Shown: positions 25,732-34,700 of the stretch, piece by piece | Position numbering within the stretch: the stretch's first letter is position 1 | Layout: the number at the start of each line of letters is the position of its first letter | Assembly (NCBI GenBank): GCA_963774455.1 | Contig: CAVZFD010000005.1 | Location: 868,001 to 932,000 of the forward strand | Length of the DNA: 64,000 bases | Source of the DNA: DATFVA01 sp963774455 | GTDB taxonomy: Bacteria > Bacteroidota > Ignavibacteria > Ignavibacteriales > Ignavibacteriaceae | Reading direction: 5' to 3' | The notes under the pieces: generated by a model | What the model saw: the letters and a program-made list of their open reading frames with translations, nothing else | Told to the model about the DNA's origin: nothing | Database searches by the model: none | Made by a program: the position numbers and the translations under genes

Positions 25732-28350
25732 ATGAAAAATCTTTTTCAATTGTTACTGGGTCTACTTTTCCTTTCCTGGAGCCTTTCCACAGTGGTATTG
25801 GCTCAACAAGCTTCAACCGGTCATACCGAAAAAACATCCTTTATGAATCCTGATCAGGAATGCACCGGAACCGGCGAATTAATTTACGATGATGGCACAT
25901 TTGAGAATGGTTACGGCTGGAATGCTGCTGTCGTTACACAGGGTATAATCACTATGCTGTTTACTCCGGATGAATACCCCTGGCAGTTCACTACTATGTG
26001 TGTTGCCCTGACCCAAAATCAAACAAACAACCTGACATTTGATATTGTTATGTATGATGATGATGGCGCAGGCGGTGCTCCCGGCACAGTACTCGGAGAG
26101 GTAACCGGTTTAAGTGCAACAGGTATTCCCGGGTGGCCGGCTTTGGGATGGTATGAATTTGATATGTCTTCCACTGCAGCTTTAGTGGATGGTTCCTGCT
26201 ATATCGGAATCAGATGGAATAGCGTTGCTACTTACCCGGGAACTTATATCGGAGCTGATGAATCGACTACCACTACTATGCAGCCTGGCTATAACTGGAA
26301 TGATAATGCCGGAACATGGTCAACTAATGTATCACTATGGGCGGGTTATAGAGCGATGGGTATAAGGACATTAGGTGAACCTGCAATTCCTTGTCCGGTA
26401 GATCCTGCAACTGATCCTAATCCTGCAGATATGGCTACGGATGTAAGTGTGGGCATAGGAAGTCTTTCATGGACTAATGGAGCCAATACCACAGCCAATG
26501 AAGTTTGGTTTGGCGAAGTTGGAAATATGTCGATGGTTTATGATGGTGCTCCAATTACAACCTGGAGCCTGGGCACGCTTGATTACAATACAGACTATCA
26601 GTGGCGCATAAGGTGCAAGAATGACAGTTGCGGTAAAAATAGTACCTGGACTTTCACAACTGAACAGGATCCGAATTTATTAACACTTATGATGGATGAT
26701 TTTGAATCGGGTCTTGGCAACTGGACAGTAAATACAACAGGCGGATGTCCCTGGGCAATATTCACAGATCCCGCTATAACAGGACGTTATACACTTCCTC
26801 CTACTGCAGGCGGCGGAATACTTGCAGCTGATGCTGATAATTGCGGCAGCAGCGGCGGCGGTTCGTCAGGATCTGTAACTTTTAACAATCCTATCGATGC
26901 TACTCAATATAGTTCAGTTGCAATAGAATGGGATAATGACTGGCAGGCAATCAGTACATCCGACTTTGCATACGTTGATGTAAGCACTGACGGCGGAACT
27001 ACCTGGCAGAACGTTATAACATTTAATGATATTGATGTCAGAAATACTCATGAATACTATGATATCTCATCTTTGGTAGCAGGTCAGTCATTTATGCTTC
27101 GTTTTGTTTCAGTACAGCCCGCATGGGATTGGTGGTGGGCAGTAGATAATGTAAAGGTAACCGGCTGGGGCGGCGAAACGGCTTTCACGGAAAACTTTGA
27201 TGCTTTCACTGCAGGTCAGCAGGTTGCATGCCAGGATTCGACAAACTGGACAACATGGAGCCAGGATCCTTGCAACGCAACTGAAGATGCGTATGTATCA
27301 GATGCCTATGCATTCAGCGGTGCCAATTCAGCAGTAATTGTTACCAATAATGATTTAGTTAAACCTCTTGGCGGACAAACCACCGGAACCTGGTATATTA
27401 GCATGATGGTTTATATACCGACAGGCAAAGCTGGTTACTTCAATACACTAGGTGAATTCTTCGGAACCCCGCAGGCATGGGCGATGGAAGTCTACTTTGA
27501 TGCCGGTGGCGCAGGAAGACTTCTCAACGGTGGTACTGTTAACTTTACCTGGGCAGAGAATACCTGGCAGCAGGTATTGCTAGTGGTGGATCTTGATGCG
27601 GATCAGGCTGAGTTATTCTTTGGAACAACTGATCCCCTACTTTCAGTTGCTTCATGGCAGTGGTCACAGGGCGGAACAATACCGTTGAAAATCGATGCTA
27701 ATGACTTCTTCGGTGCAACCCCCAATGACGAAATGTACTTTGATAATTACTATTTCGGCCAGACAATGCCTCCGATCATTCCGGTAGAACTTACTTCATT
27801 CAGTGCTAAAGCTAATAATGGTAATGTTGTTCTTAATTGGGCAACAGCTACAGAGACGAATAATAAGGGATTCGAAGTTCAGAGAAGCGCTGGTAATGAA
27901 TTTGTCACAATCGGATTCGTTAACGGTAACGGAACATCAACTCAAACACACGAGTATTCGTTTGTTGATAATATGGTCGCAACCGGCCAGTATTCCTACA
28001 GACTAAGACAGGTGGACTTTGATGGAACCTCAGCATACTCAAAGGTAGTTGAGATTAGTGTTGTTGCTCCAATGGTTTATTCATTAGAACAGAACTATCC
28101 AAACCCGTTCAACCCAACGACCCAAATTAACTTCAGTCTTGCTTCAGATTCGAAGGTAACACTGAAGATATTTGATATTCTTGGTCAGGAAGTTGCGACG
28201 CTGTTAAACGGAAACCTGTTGGCAGGTCCGCATATGATTAACTTTAATGCTACCAGTCTAACCAGCGGTGTTTATCTCTATAGAATAGATGCTACAGGTG
28301 CAGACGGCAGTAACTTTACTGCAGTTAAGAAAATGCTCTTAACTAAGTAA
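25732..28350 (+). CDS. Type IX secreted protein, paralog with MAM-like and extra lectin-like module
   Basis: Exported protein of 872 residues. A signal peptide (1-25, VVLAQ) is followed by a jelly-roll-like region, a fibronectin-like linker (CPVDPATDPNPADMATDVSV), a MAM-like module at about 320-480 that almost repeats the module of the previous gene, then an additional domain at about 485-680 (ENFDAFTAGQQVACQDSTNW, DEMYFDNYYFG) that resembles a concanavalin-like fold. The C-terminus has VELTSFSAKANNG and the type IX signal EQNYPNPFNPTTQ. It is preceded by aggaggag and ended by its own terminator. Likely a surface or secreted binding protein; a catalytic site is not seen. Confidence 0.82.
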   Translation: MKNLFQLLLGLLFLSWSLSTVVLAQQASTGHTEKTSFMNPDQECTGTGELIYDDGTFENGYGWNAAVVTQGIITMLFTPDEYPWQFTTMCVALTQNQTNNLTFDIVMYDDDGAGGAPGTVLGEVTGLSATGIPGWPALGWYEFDMSSTAALVDGSCYIGIRWNSVATYPGTYIGADESTTTTMQPGYNWNDNAGTWSTNVSLWAGYRAMGIRTLGEPAIPCPVDPATDPNPADMATDVSVGIGSLSWTNGANTTANEVWFGEVGNMSMVYDGAPITTWSLGTLDYNTDYQWRIRCKNDSCGKNSTWTFTTEQDPNLLTLMMDDFESGLGNWTVNTTGGCPWAIFTDPAITGRYTLPPTAGGGILAADADNCGSSGGGSSGSVTFNNPIDATQYSSVAIEWDNDWQAISTSDFAYVDVSTDGGTTWQNVITFNDIDVRNTHEYYDISSLVAGQSFMLRFVSVQPAWDWWWAVDNVKVTGWGGETAFTENFDAFTAGQQVACQDSTNWTTWSQDPCNATEDAYVSDAYAFSGANSAVIVTNNDLVKPLGGQTTGTWYISMMVYIPTGKAGYFNTLGEFFGTPQAWAMEVYFDAGGAGRLLNGGTVNFTWAENTWQQVLLVVDLDADQAELFFGTTDPLLSVASWQWSQGGTIPLKIDANDFFGATPNDEMYFDNYYFGQTMPPIIPVELTSFSAKANNGNVVLNWATATETNNKGFEVQRSAGNEFVTIGFVNGNGTSTQTHEYSFVDNMVATGQYSYRLRQVDFDGTSAYSKVVEISVVAPMVYSLEQNYPNPFNPTTQINFSLASDSKVTLKIFDILGQEVATLLNGNLLAGPHMINFNATSLTSGVYLYRIDATGADGSNFTAVKKMLLTK

Positions 28351-28367
28351 TAGTTTCTTCTCTTTAC

Positions 28368-28399
28368 AAGCCCGGCTATATCAGCCGGGCTTTTTTTTT
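28368..28399 (+). terminator. Rho-independent terminator
   Basis: A perfect 10-bp stem (aagcccggct / agccgggctt) with loop atatc and a run of nine to ten T residues follows the secreted-protein stop by 17 bases. Confidence 0.92.
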
Positions 28400-28777
28400 A
28401 GAATCTGGTAAATCCCCTCCTTCATTTGCCTCAAAAAAAATCAAAGAAGCAAGTCTCTTTTTCTTGTAACTAATTTTCAAGTTTTGTAGTTTTATCTCAA
28501 TTCATAATAACTCATAACCCCGATGAATTTACGTGAGCTTCTCTGAGGCCCTTTCCTAAATAATTCTGAAATGAATTAGTCCGAGAAGTAGACATGAAGA
28601 TCTATGGTTTCACTTAAAACTAACCGTTCAATTGTGTTTTGAATATGAAATTAATAATCTATTAATCTTCAAGGGTTGCAATTAAAAAAAATATTGCTGA
28701 AATTTATTAAGCAAATAAACAGCTCTTCACATTATTGGGAGAACTTTACTCTAATCCACACTCAAAAAGGAGTAATT
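28400..28777. other. AT-rich intergenic region
   Basis: About 380 bases. An in-frame extension of the next gene back to 28676 is open but lacks a ribosome site and gives a non-signal-like N-terminus. I see only a presumed promoter region and the ribosome site aaaaaggagtaatt before 28778. Confidence 0.4.
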
Positions 28778-30640
28778 ATGAAAAAACTCTATATCGTTTT
28801 TTTCATTTTAATAGGTTGTTCAATTCTCTTCGGACAATCTAAAATGACAGCCTTACCTCAATCCCCAAATTATAATCCAATATCGATTAATCCAGGTTTA
28901 GACGGAATTAATGATATTAAATGGGAGGAAACCTTTAATACAACCACACCTCCTTCCGATTGGACTATTCTTGATAATGACGGCAGCGGAACTGCATGGG
29001 AATTCAGACAGGTTGTAGCATTTACAAGCGGAGATACAGTCTATCCTCAGGCTGGTCAAAGTTTTTGGTTCAGTAACTTTAATAATGCCAATTCAAGCGG
29101 TTTGATAGACGAATGGATAATTTCACCGCAACTTCCAATGGTATCAAGCGGAGATAGTATATATTTCTACGCCGGAGCTATTGATGCAGGGTACGATGAT
29201 TCATTAAAGGTATGGGTATCTACTACAGATATCAACCCGACCAGCTTTACACAGATAGGGTATTTTAAAGTTGACGGACCCGTAGGAAGCTGGCATCAGT
29301 ACGGTTTTGATCTTTCGGCTTTTGCCGGAAGCCAGGTTCATATAGCTGTTAATTATTATATAGTTGACGGTGGTCCTTCAGGAAATTACTCTGATAACGT
29401 ATGGGTCGATCATTTTATTATGACGGGATCAAGCGGTCCTGCGGTGATTCCAATTTCCCAGGCTATAGAAGATTTAAATAATGATTTTATTCCTGATCAT
29501 CTTGGCGAAACAGTAACAATTCAGGGCGTTGTATTTTCACCTAATTACCAGACTTCTAATAACTCTTTCTATATTTCTGATGGTACAGCCGGAACAGATA
29601 TCTTTTCCTACGCTCCTCCGTTGTTCACCTGGAATATGGGAGATATGCTGGAAATTACTGGTGAAGTCAATCAGTATAATGGAATGACTGAAATAATACC
29701 TGCCGACTCTACGGGATGGGTATTTATTAGCTCAGGTAATCCGACCCCTGATCCGATTGTCCTGACCCTGGCGCAATATAAAGCCGATCCTGAATTGTAC
29801 GAAGGATCTCTTGTCGGCTTTATGTCATTAAATCTTGTAGGCGGAACCTGGCCTGGTGCTGGTTCAAGTGCTAACTTACAGTTAAGTGACGGAGCCGATA
29901 CTGTAACATTCAGAATAGATTCCGATACTGATATTGACGGACAGCCTGAACCAACCTGGCCGGCCGATGTCTTAGGAATAGGCAGTCAGTTTGATTCCAG
30001 TGTTCCACCTGACGGAGGATACCAGATATTCCCGAGATATTATGCTGTTGATTTTCTGCCCCCGGGAACGATACCAGTAGAATTAACCTCGTTTACTGCT
30101 AAAGCTAACCTGAATTCAGTATCATTAAGCTGGAATACTGCAACTGAAACAAATAACGAAGGATTTGAAATCCAGAGAAATTCAGGAAGCGGATTCTCTA
30201 CGATAGGATTTGTACATGGAAACGGTACATCAACACAGGCTCATTCATATACTTTTGTTGATCAGAATATTGCCGCTGGACAATATACCTACAGACTGAA
30301 ACAGGTCGATTTCCAGGGAACATATTCTTTCAGTTCAGAGGTTTCAGTTAAAGTAACTCCTGTATCTTATTCTCTTGCACAGAATTACCCTAATCCATTT
30401 AACCCAACAACTATGATTAACTTCAACCTCAGAGTTGACTCAAAGGTCTCTTTGAAGATCTTCAATATCCTGGGTCAGGAAGTTGCTCAGCTTGTTAATA
30501 ATACAATGGTTTCCGGTAACCATCAGATAAATTTTGATGCTTCTAAACTTAACAGCGGTGTTTACCTATACCGTCTGGAAGCTGCCGGAATAGATGGTTC
30601 AACATTTACTGCTGTAAAGAAAATGATGTTGACCAAATAA
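28778..30640 (+). CDS. Type IX secreted protein with choice-of-anchor and OB-like domains
   Basis: Exported protein of 620 residues from ATG 28778, chosen because aaaaaggag lies just upstream and MKKLYIVFFILIGCSILFGQ is a clean signal peptide; the open frame reaches back 34 codons. Residues about 40-200 (WEETFNTTTPPSDWTILDND, FSNFNNANSSGLIDEW, WVDHFIMTG) look like the choice-of-anchor J / cleaved-adhesin fold. Residues about 215-420 (GETVTIQGVVFSPN, DMLEITGEVNQYNGMTEI) resemble the OB-fold domain often called DUF5689. The C-terminus is a type IX sorting domain with AQNYPNPFNPTT. Function is unknown; adhesion or nucleic-acid processing outside the cell are possible. Confidence 0.8.
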   Translation: MKKLYIVFFILIGCSILFGQSKMTALPQSPNYNPISINPGLDGINDIKWEETFNTTTPPSDWTILDNDGSGTAWEFRQVVAFTSGDTVYPQAGQSFWFSNFNNANSSGLIDEWIISPQLPMVSSGDSIYFYAGAIDAGYDDSLKVWVSTTDINPTSFTQIGYFKVDGPVGSWHQYGFDLSAFAGSQVHIAVNYYIVDGGPSGNYSDNVWVDHFIMTGSSGPAVIPISQAIEDLNNDFIPDHLGETVTIQGVVFSPNYQTSNNSFYISDGTAGTDIFSYAPPLFTWNMGDMLEITGEVNQYNGMTEIIPADSTGWVFISSGNPTPDPIVLTLAQYKADPELYEGSLVGFMSLNLVGGTWPGAGSSANLQLSDGADTVTFRIDSDTDIDGQPEPTWPADVLGIGSQFDSSVPPDGGYQIFPRYYAVDFLPPGTIPVELTSFTAKANLNSVSLSWNTATETNNEGFEIQRNSGSGFSTIGFVHGNGTSTQAHSYTFVDQNIAAGQYTYRLKQVDFQGTYSFSSEVSVKVTPVSYSLAQNYPNPFNPTTMINFNLRVDSKVSLKIFNILGQEVAQLVNNTMVSGNHQINFDASKLNSGVYLYRLEAAGIDGSTFTAVKKMMLTK

Positions 30641-30658
30641 GTTCTATTTAATTCAAGA

Positions 30659-30685
30659 AAGCCGGTTTTTAAGCCGGCTTTTTTG
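30659..30685 (+). terminator. Rho-independent terminator
   Basis: Stem aagccgg / ccggctt with a short loop and a T-rich tail (ttttgttt), about 18 bases after the secreted-protein stop. Confidence 0.88.
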
Positions 30686-30768
30686 TTTACTGCCGGTTCA
30701 GCCCACCTCTTTTACTACATTGCTACTTCTAATCTATTTTAATAATTTGAACCCGGTTTTTATTAAAT

Positions 30769-31290
30769 ATGAGTGAAAAAATGAAATACTTAATTCTGTC
30801 TTTTTTCTTCACCGGCGTATTATTCTTTAACGGGTGCAGCAGTAAATCTGCTGATGATTATATGAAGACGGCGAAGGAAAATGTTAAACAAAAAAATATT
30901 TCTGAAGCAATTAATAATTATGAATCTGTGATCCAGGAATTCCCTGAAAGTCCCCAGGCTCCTGATGCATTATTCCAGGTTGCAACCTTATATCAGAATA
31001 AAATGGTAAAAAATATTTCTGATATTGAGTCATATAAAAAGGCTGAGGAAATTTTCCGCAAGGTATACAATAAGTATCCGGATGATAAAAAAGCTCCAAT
31101 GGCATTATTTCTATCAGGGTTCATCCTTGCAAATGATCTTAGAAACTTTCAGAGCGCAACCAACACATACAACTTATTCCTTGAAAAATATCCGAAACAT
31201 GAGCTTGCCTCATCCGCGAAAGAAGAATTAAGTAATATGGGCTTAAGTCCTGACCAGATCCTGCAGAAGAAAGCACAGAAAAATATATAG
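30769..31290 (+). CDS. TPR lipoprotein, BamD/YbgF-like
   Basis: Lipoprotein of 173 residues with lipobox FFNGC (Cys23) after a hydrophobic leader. It contains about three TPR units (NISEAINNYESVIQEFPESP, SYKKAEEIFRKVYNKYPDDK, FQSATNTYNLFLEKYPKHE), the outer-membrane-lipoprotein/Tol-Pal-associated type. ATG at 30769 or 30781 are both possible. The DUF58 gene begins directly after its stop, so the two are co-transcribed. BamD is longer, so this is a related periplasmic scaffold rather than certain BamD. Confidence 0.8.
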   Translation: MSEKMKYLILSFFFTGVLFFNGCSSKSADDYMKTAKENVKQKNISEAINNYESVIQEFPESPQAPDALFQVATLYQNKMVKNISDIESYKKAEEIFRKVYNKYPDDKKAPMALFLSGFILANDLRNFQSATNTYNLFLEKYPKHELASSAKEELSNMGLSPDQILQKKAQKNI

Positions 31291-32199
31291 ATGGCAAAGG
31301 CAGCCCAGGATTATAAAAATTTTCTGAATCCGTCGATTGTTTCGAAATTAAATTCCCTCGAATTAAAGGCAAGACTTGTAGTAGAAGGTTTTATGGTGGG
31401 ACTGCATAAAAGTCCCTACCATGGCTTCAGCGTCGAGTTTACCGAACACCGTCCATATATGCAGGGGGATAGTCTTAAGGACATTGACTGGAAGGTTTAC
31501 GGAAAAACAGAAAAGTTCTTTATCAAACAGTACGAAGAAGAAACCAACCTTAAAAGCTATATTCTTCTTGATTCAAGCAAATCGATGAAGTACAGCTCCG
31601 GTAAGAATATTTCAAAACTGGAATACGGTATCACACTTGTGGCAGCTTTAAGTTACCTGATGATTAAACAGAAAGATGCTGTGGGACTTACAGTGTACTC
31701 CGACCAGGTAAAAAGTTATTTTCCTCCCAGGGCTGCAAAAACATATCTCCAGGAAATATTGAAAAGTCTCAGCACTCTCGAAGCATCAAGTAAGACCAAT
31801 ACTGCGTCCTGTCTGAATGCAATCGCAGAGAAAATCAAGAGAAGAGGACTGGTAATTATCGTCTCGGACCTGTTTGATGATGTTAATTCAATTTTATCTG
31901 CGTTAAAGCATTTCAGGTACCAGAGGAATGAAGTGATTGTTTTCCAGCTGCTTGATCCTGTAGAGAGAAGCTTCTCGTTCGGAGCTGATGCTGTCTTCCG
32001 GGATCTTGAGACAGACGAAGAGATGACGACGCGCCCTTACCAGATACAGAAGGCCTACCAGCAGGCGATGCAGGAATTCGTGGATAAAATAAAAAAGGAA
32101 TGCCTTAATTCTAATATTGAATATAATCTCATCGACACTTCAATGCCTTTCGATAAAGCACTGTTCAGCTACATTCAGAAAAGAAGCATGCTTTATTGA
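31291..32199 (+). CDS. DUF58 domain protein
   Basis: Cytoplasmic protein of 302 residues, without membrane segments, of the DUF58 family often found beside MoxR AAA+ ATPases. The signature HGFSVEFTEHRPYMQGDSLKDIDW followed by KVYGKTEKFFIKQYEEE is intact, and a vWA-like fold follows, with LLDSSKSMKYSS (a MIDAS-like DxSxS: Asp-Ser-Ser-Lys-Ser) and VIIVSDLFDD. No MoxR gene adjoins. It directly abuts the lipoprotein gene and its 3' end overlaps the opposing mutase gene by 7 bases. The role is probably in complex assembly, by family analogy only. Confidence 0.82.
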   Translation: MAKAAQDYKNFLNPSIVSKLNSLELKARLVVEGFMVGLHKSPYHGFSVEFTEHRPYMQGDSLKDIDWKVYGKTEKFFIKQYEEETNLKSYILLDSSKSMKYSSGKNISKLEYGITLVAALSYLMIKQKDAVGLTVYSDQVKSYFPPRAAKTYLQEILKSLSTLEASSKTNTASCLNAIAEKIKRRGLVIIVSDLFDDVNSILSALKHFRYQRNEVIVFQLLDPVERSFSFGADAVFRDLETDEEMTTRPYQIQKAYQQAMQEFVDKIKKECLNSNIEYNLIDTSMPFDKALFSYIQKRSMLY

Positions 32200-33548
32200 G
32201 CAAGCTTTTTAACTTCCTGCATATAATTCTCCGCTAAGTTTTCAGAAGCAGCCTTATCTCCAGCCTCAGTTATAACCCTTATTATCGGTTCTGTGTTCGA
32301 TTTTCTCAGATGTACCCAGTGATCCTTAAAGTCAATCCGTAAACCATCTTCTGTATTTATATTCTCACCGCTGTATTTTTTAATTAGTCCGGCGAGAACG
32401 GCATCAGGATTTATATTCCCGGTATTTATTTTTTTCTTGGTGATATAATAAGAGGGGAGTGACTGCTTAAGCTCATCCATCGTTCCGCCGGACTCAAGAA
32501 GATGCTGGAGTGTTATCACGATACCAACGAGAGCGTCTCTGCCGTAATGCAGCGCGGGATATATAACTCCACCGCTTCCCTCACCGCCTATTACGGCATT
32601 AACTTCCTTCATCTTTTTTACAACGTTGGCCTCACCTACAGCTGAACGATAGACCCTGCCGCCTGTAGGCGCAGTTACATCATCAACCCCACGTGTTGTT
32701 GATAAATTAACAACAACATCACCCTTTTCTTTAGATAGAATGAACTTCACAGCCTGGGTTATCGTATTTTCTTCACCGAAGGGAGTCCCTTTTTCCGTTA
32801 TCAGCACCAGCCTGTCAACATCAGGATCAACAACAACAGCAAGATCGGCTTTGTGCTTTTTAACTTCAGCCATTGTATCGATGAGATTTTCGGGAATAGG
32901 TTCAGGCAGCCTGGGGAAAATTCCGGTCTTCTCACAGTTGTATTCAATTACCTCACATCCGAGTTCGCGGAGCAGTTCAGGGATTACATAGACTCCGGCT
33001 CCATTCACGCAATCAGCGAGTACTCTGAATCTCCTTTTTCTTATAGCTTCTTTATCGATATATTTCAATGACAGGGCATCGTGCATATGTTTCTTTATGC
33101 CCTCCGAATAGAGGGTGGTTTTCCCAATATTATCCCACAGTTGAAATTTATTCTGTCCGAGGTTCAGTATTTTAAGAAGTTGTGTGTTTTCTTCGGGCGT
33201 CATAAACTGTCCTGTCGAGTTCAACAGTTTCAAAGCGTTCCATTCATTAGGATTGTGGCTGGCAGAAATTGCAATCCCTCCCTGAGCGTTTAATGTTTTA
33301 ACCGTATACTGAACTGTCGGGGTGGGGCAGATACCTATATCAAGCACATCGATTCCCTTTGCATTAAGGGTTGCTGTCACGATTGAATTAACCATTTCCC
33401 CGGTTATACGTGCATCGCGGCCCACAACTATTTTTCCACGTCCCACAAAATCTGCATAAGCTGAAGTAAAATTAACTATCACATTAGGATCCAGACCGTC
33501 GCCAACTATACCGCGTATTCCTGATATACTTACCATCAAGGTAGACAT
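32193..33548 (-). CDS. glmM: Phosphoglucosamine/phosphomannomutase family protein
   Basis: Alpha-D-phosphohexomutase of 451 residues that moves phosphate between C6 and C1 of a hexose phosphate. Catalytic Ser97 lies in ISASHNPNEWN, the magnesium loop is DPDVDR (Asp241, 243, 245), the sugar-specificity loop is GEGSGGVIYP and the phosphate-binding end reads RKSNTEPIIRVITEA. The GEGSGG loop and overall length favour phosphoglucosamine mutase (cell-wall UDP-GlcNAc synthesis), but phosphomannomutase remains possible. It overlaps the DUF58 gene tail-to-tail by 7 bases. Ribosome site cggaggatta sits before ATG. Confidence 0.82.
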   Translation of the reverse strand: MSTLMVSISGIRGIVGDGLDPNVIVNFTSAYADFVGRGKIVVGRDARITGEMVNSIVTATLNAKGIDVLDIGICPTPTVQYTVKTLNAQGGIAISASHNPNEWNALKLLNSTGQFMTPEENTQLLKILNLGQNKFQLWDNIGKTTLYSEGIKKHMHDALSLKYIDKEAIRKRRFRVLADCVNGAGVYVIPELLRELGCEVIEYNCEKTGIFPRLPEPIPENLIDTMAEVKKHKADLAVVVDPDVDRLVLITEKGTPFGEENTITQAVKFILSKEKGDVVVNLSTTRGVDDVTAPTGGRVYRSAVGEANVVKKMKEVNAVIGGEGSGGVIYPALHYGRDALVGIVITLQHLLESGGTMDELKQSLPSYYITKKKINTGNINPDAVLAGLIKKYSGENINTEDGLRIDFKDHWVHLRKSNTEPIIRVITEAGDKAASENLAENYMQEVKKLAQ

Positions 33549-33727
33549 TAATCCTCCGAAATTTCAATTCAAAAGACAAAAATAAGATAATTTCTGCTTT
33601 TTGTAAGTTATTGTTAATTTAAGCAGAGTTTATTCCCCTGATATATTAAACAAAGAAAGGATCGCTTACCTTGAATTTAGCGGCAGAGCGTTTAGGTAAA
33701 GACTTTTAGTTACGGACTTAATTCTAC

Positions 33728-33793
33728 CTGAATACGTCCTGAATACGTCCTGAATACGTTCTGAATACGTTCTGAATACGTTCTAAATACGTT
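33728..33793. repeat. Six-unit 11-bp tandem array
   Basis: Six consecutive copies of an 11-base unit, consensus ctgaatacgtt, with small variation at the last bases (ctgaatacgtc twice at the start, ctaaatacgtt at the end). It lies in the 290-base divergent spacer between glmM and nth, 46 bases before the nth start. An agagtatgaca motif follows at 33800-33810. There are no unique spacers, so it is not CRISPR. The 11-base period, close to one helical turn, could stack a protein on one DNA face. Confidence 0.9.
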
Positions 33794-33839
33794 CCAGGCA
33801 GAGTATGACAAATTTACGTCCTTATTATTAAAAATTGTT

Positions 33840-34559
33840 ATGAAAGCACTACCCACGAAAATTAAGCAGGTCAACAACCTGCTGGTAAAAAGGTTCGGTA
33901 TTCCTGAAAGGAAGAAAGTAAATCCAGATCCTGTAGACCTTTTAATTGCGACAATTCTTTCACAGAATACGAATGACAGGAACTCTTATAAAGCCTTTCG
34001 TAATCTGAAAGATAATTTTAAGGACTGGGACGAGGTGGAAAAACTGGCGGCTTCCCGGATAGAAAAGTATATCAGGGTTGCAGGACTGGGAAAGCAGAAA
34101 TCCAATGCTATCAAAGGTTTTCTTAAGCAGCTGAAAAAGCAGTCAGGCAAAATTTCTCTCGATCATCTTGATAAAAAAACTGACTATGAAGTAATTGAGG
34201 AACTCACATCTTATAATGGTATCGGTGTTAAAACCGCGAGCTGCGTGCTTCTTTTTGCAATGGGCCGGAATGTCTGTCCCGTTGATACTCATGTTCATAG
34301 AACCGCAAACCGTATTGGCCTGGTTAGCACCAGGAGTCCCGACAAAACATTCTTGATCCTTAACGAGAATTTTCCAACTGGAATCGCTCATTCGTTCCAC
34401 ACAAATCTTATAAAATTAGGGAGGGAGATCTGCCGGCCGGCAAAGCCATGGTGCTCTGTTTGCCCCCTGATAAAAATCTGTGAATTCCCGGAAAAAAACT
34501 ATGAATTGCCGGGTAAAACTTCTGCTTCCGGATTTATGCTTCTTGATAATGTTGCCTGA
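33840..34559 (+). CDS. nth: Endonuclease III
   Basis: Base-excision-repair glycosylase/AP lyase of 239 residues removing oxidised pyrimidines. The helix-hairpin-helix is LTSYNGIGVKTASCV with catalytic Lys131, and Asp149 lies in CPVDTHVHR. The [4Fe-4S] cluster ligands are Cys198, Cys205, Cys208 and Cys214, in the exact C-x6-C-x2-C-x5-C spacing. A short C-terminal tail of about 20 residues follows. Upstream lies the 11-bp tandem array, whose effect on transcription is unknown. Confidence 0.92.
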   Translation: MKALPTKIKQVNNLLVKRFGIPERKKVNPDPVDLLIATILSQNTNDRNSYKAFRNLKDNFKDWDEVEKLAASRIEKYIRVAGLGKQKSNAIKGFLKQLKKQSGKISLDHLDKKTDYEVIEELTSYNGIGVKTASCVLLFAMGRNVCPVDTHVHRTANRIGLVSTRSPDKTFLILNENFPTGIAHSFHTNLIKLGREICRPAKPWCSVCPLIKICEFPEKNYELPGKTSASGFMLLDNVA

Positions 34560-34700
34560 ACCCGGGTGTATGTACCATAAGTATTTGTGATATAGAAGAT
34601 TATCAGGATTTATCCATTCAACTTTTCTTTTATTTTTGTTCGAATTCACTTAAATTAGTTTACTATAATAATCCATCAAAAAAATCACAGGAGAAGATTA

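Noticed and set aside
28676..28777. 34-codon upstream extension of the third secreted protein
   Set aside because: No ribosome site and it would bury the signal peptide; ATG 28778 has aaaaaggag and a clean leader.
33728..33793. Possible CRISPR array
   Set aside because: Units are 11 bases and directly adjacent, with no unique spacers and no cas genes in the window.
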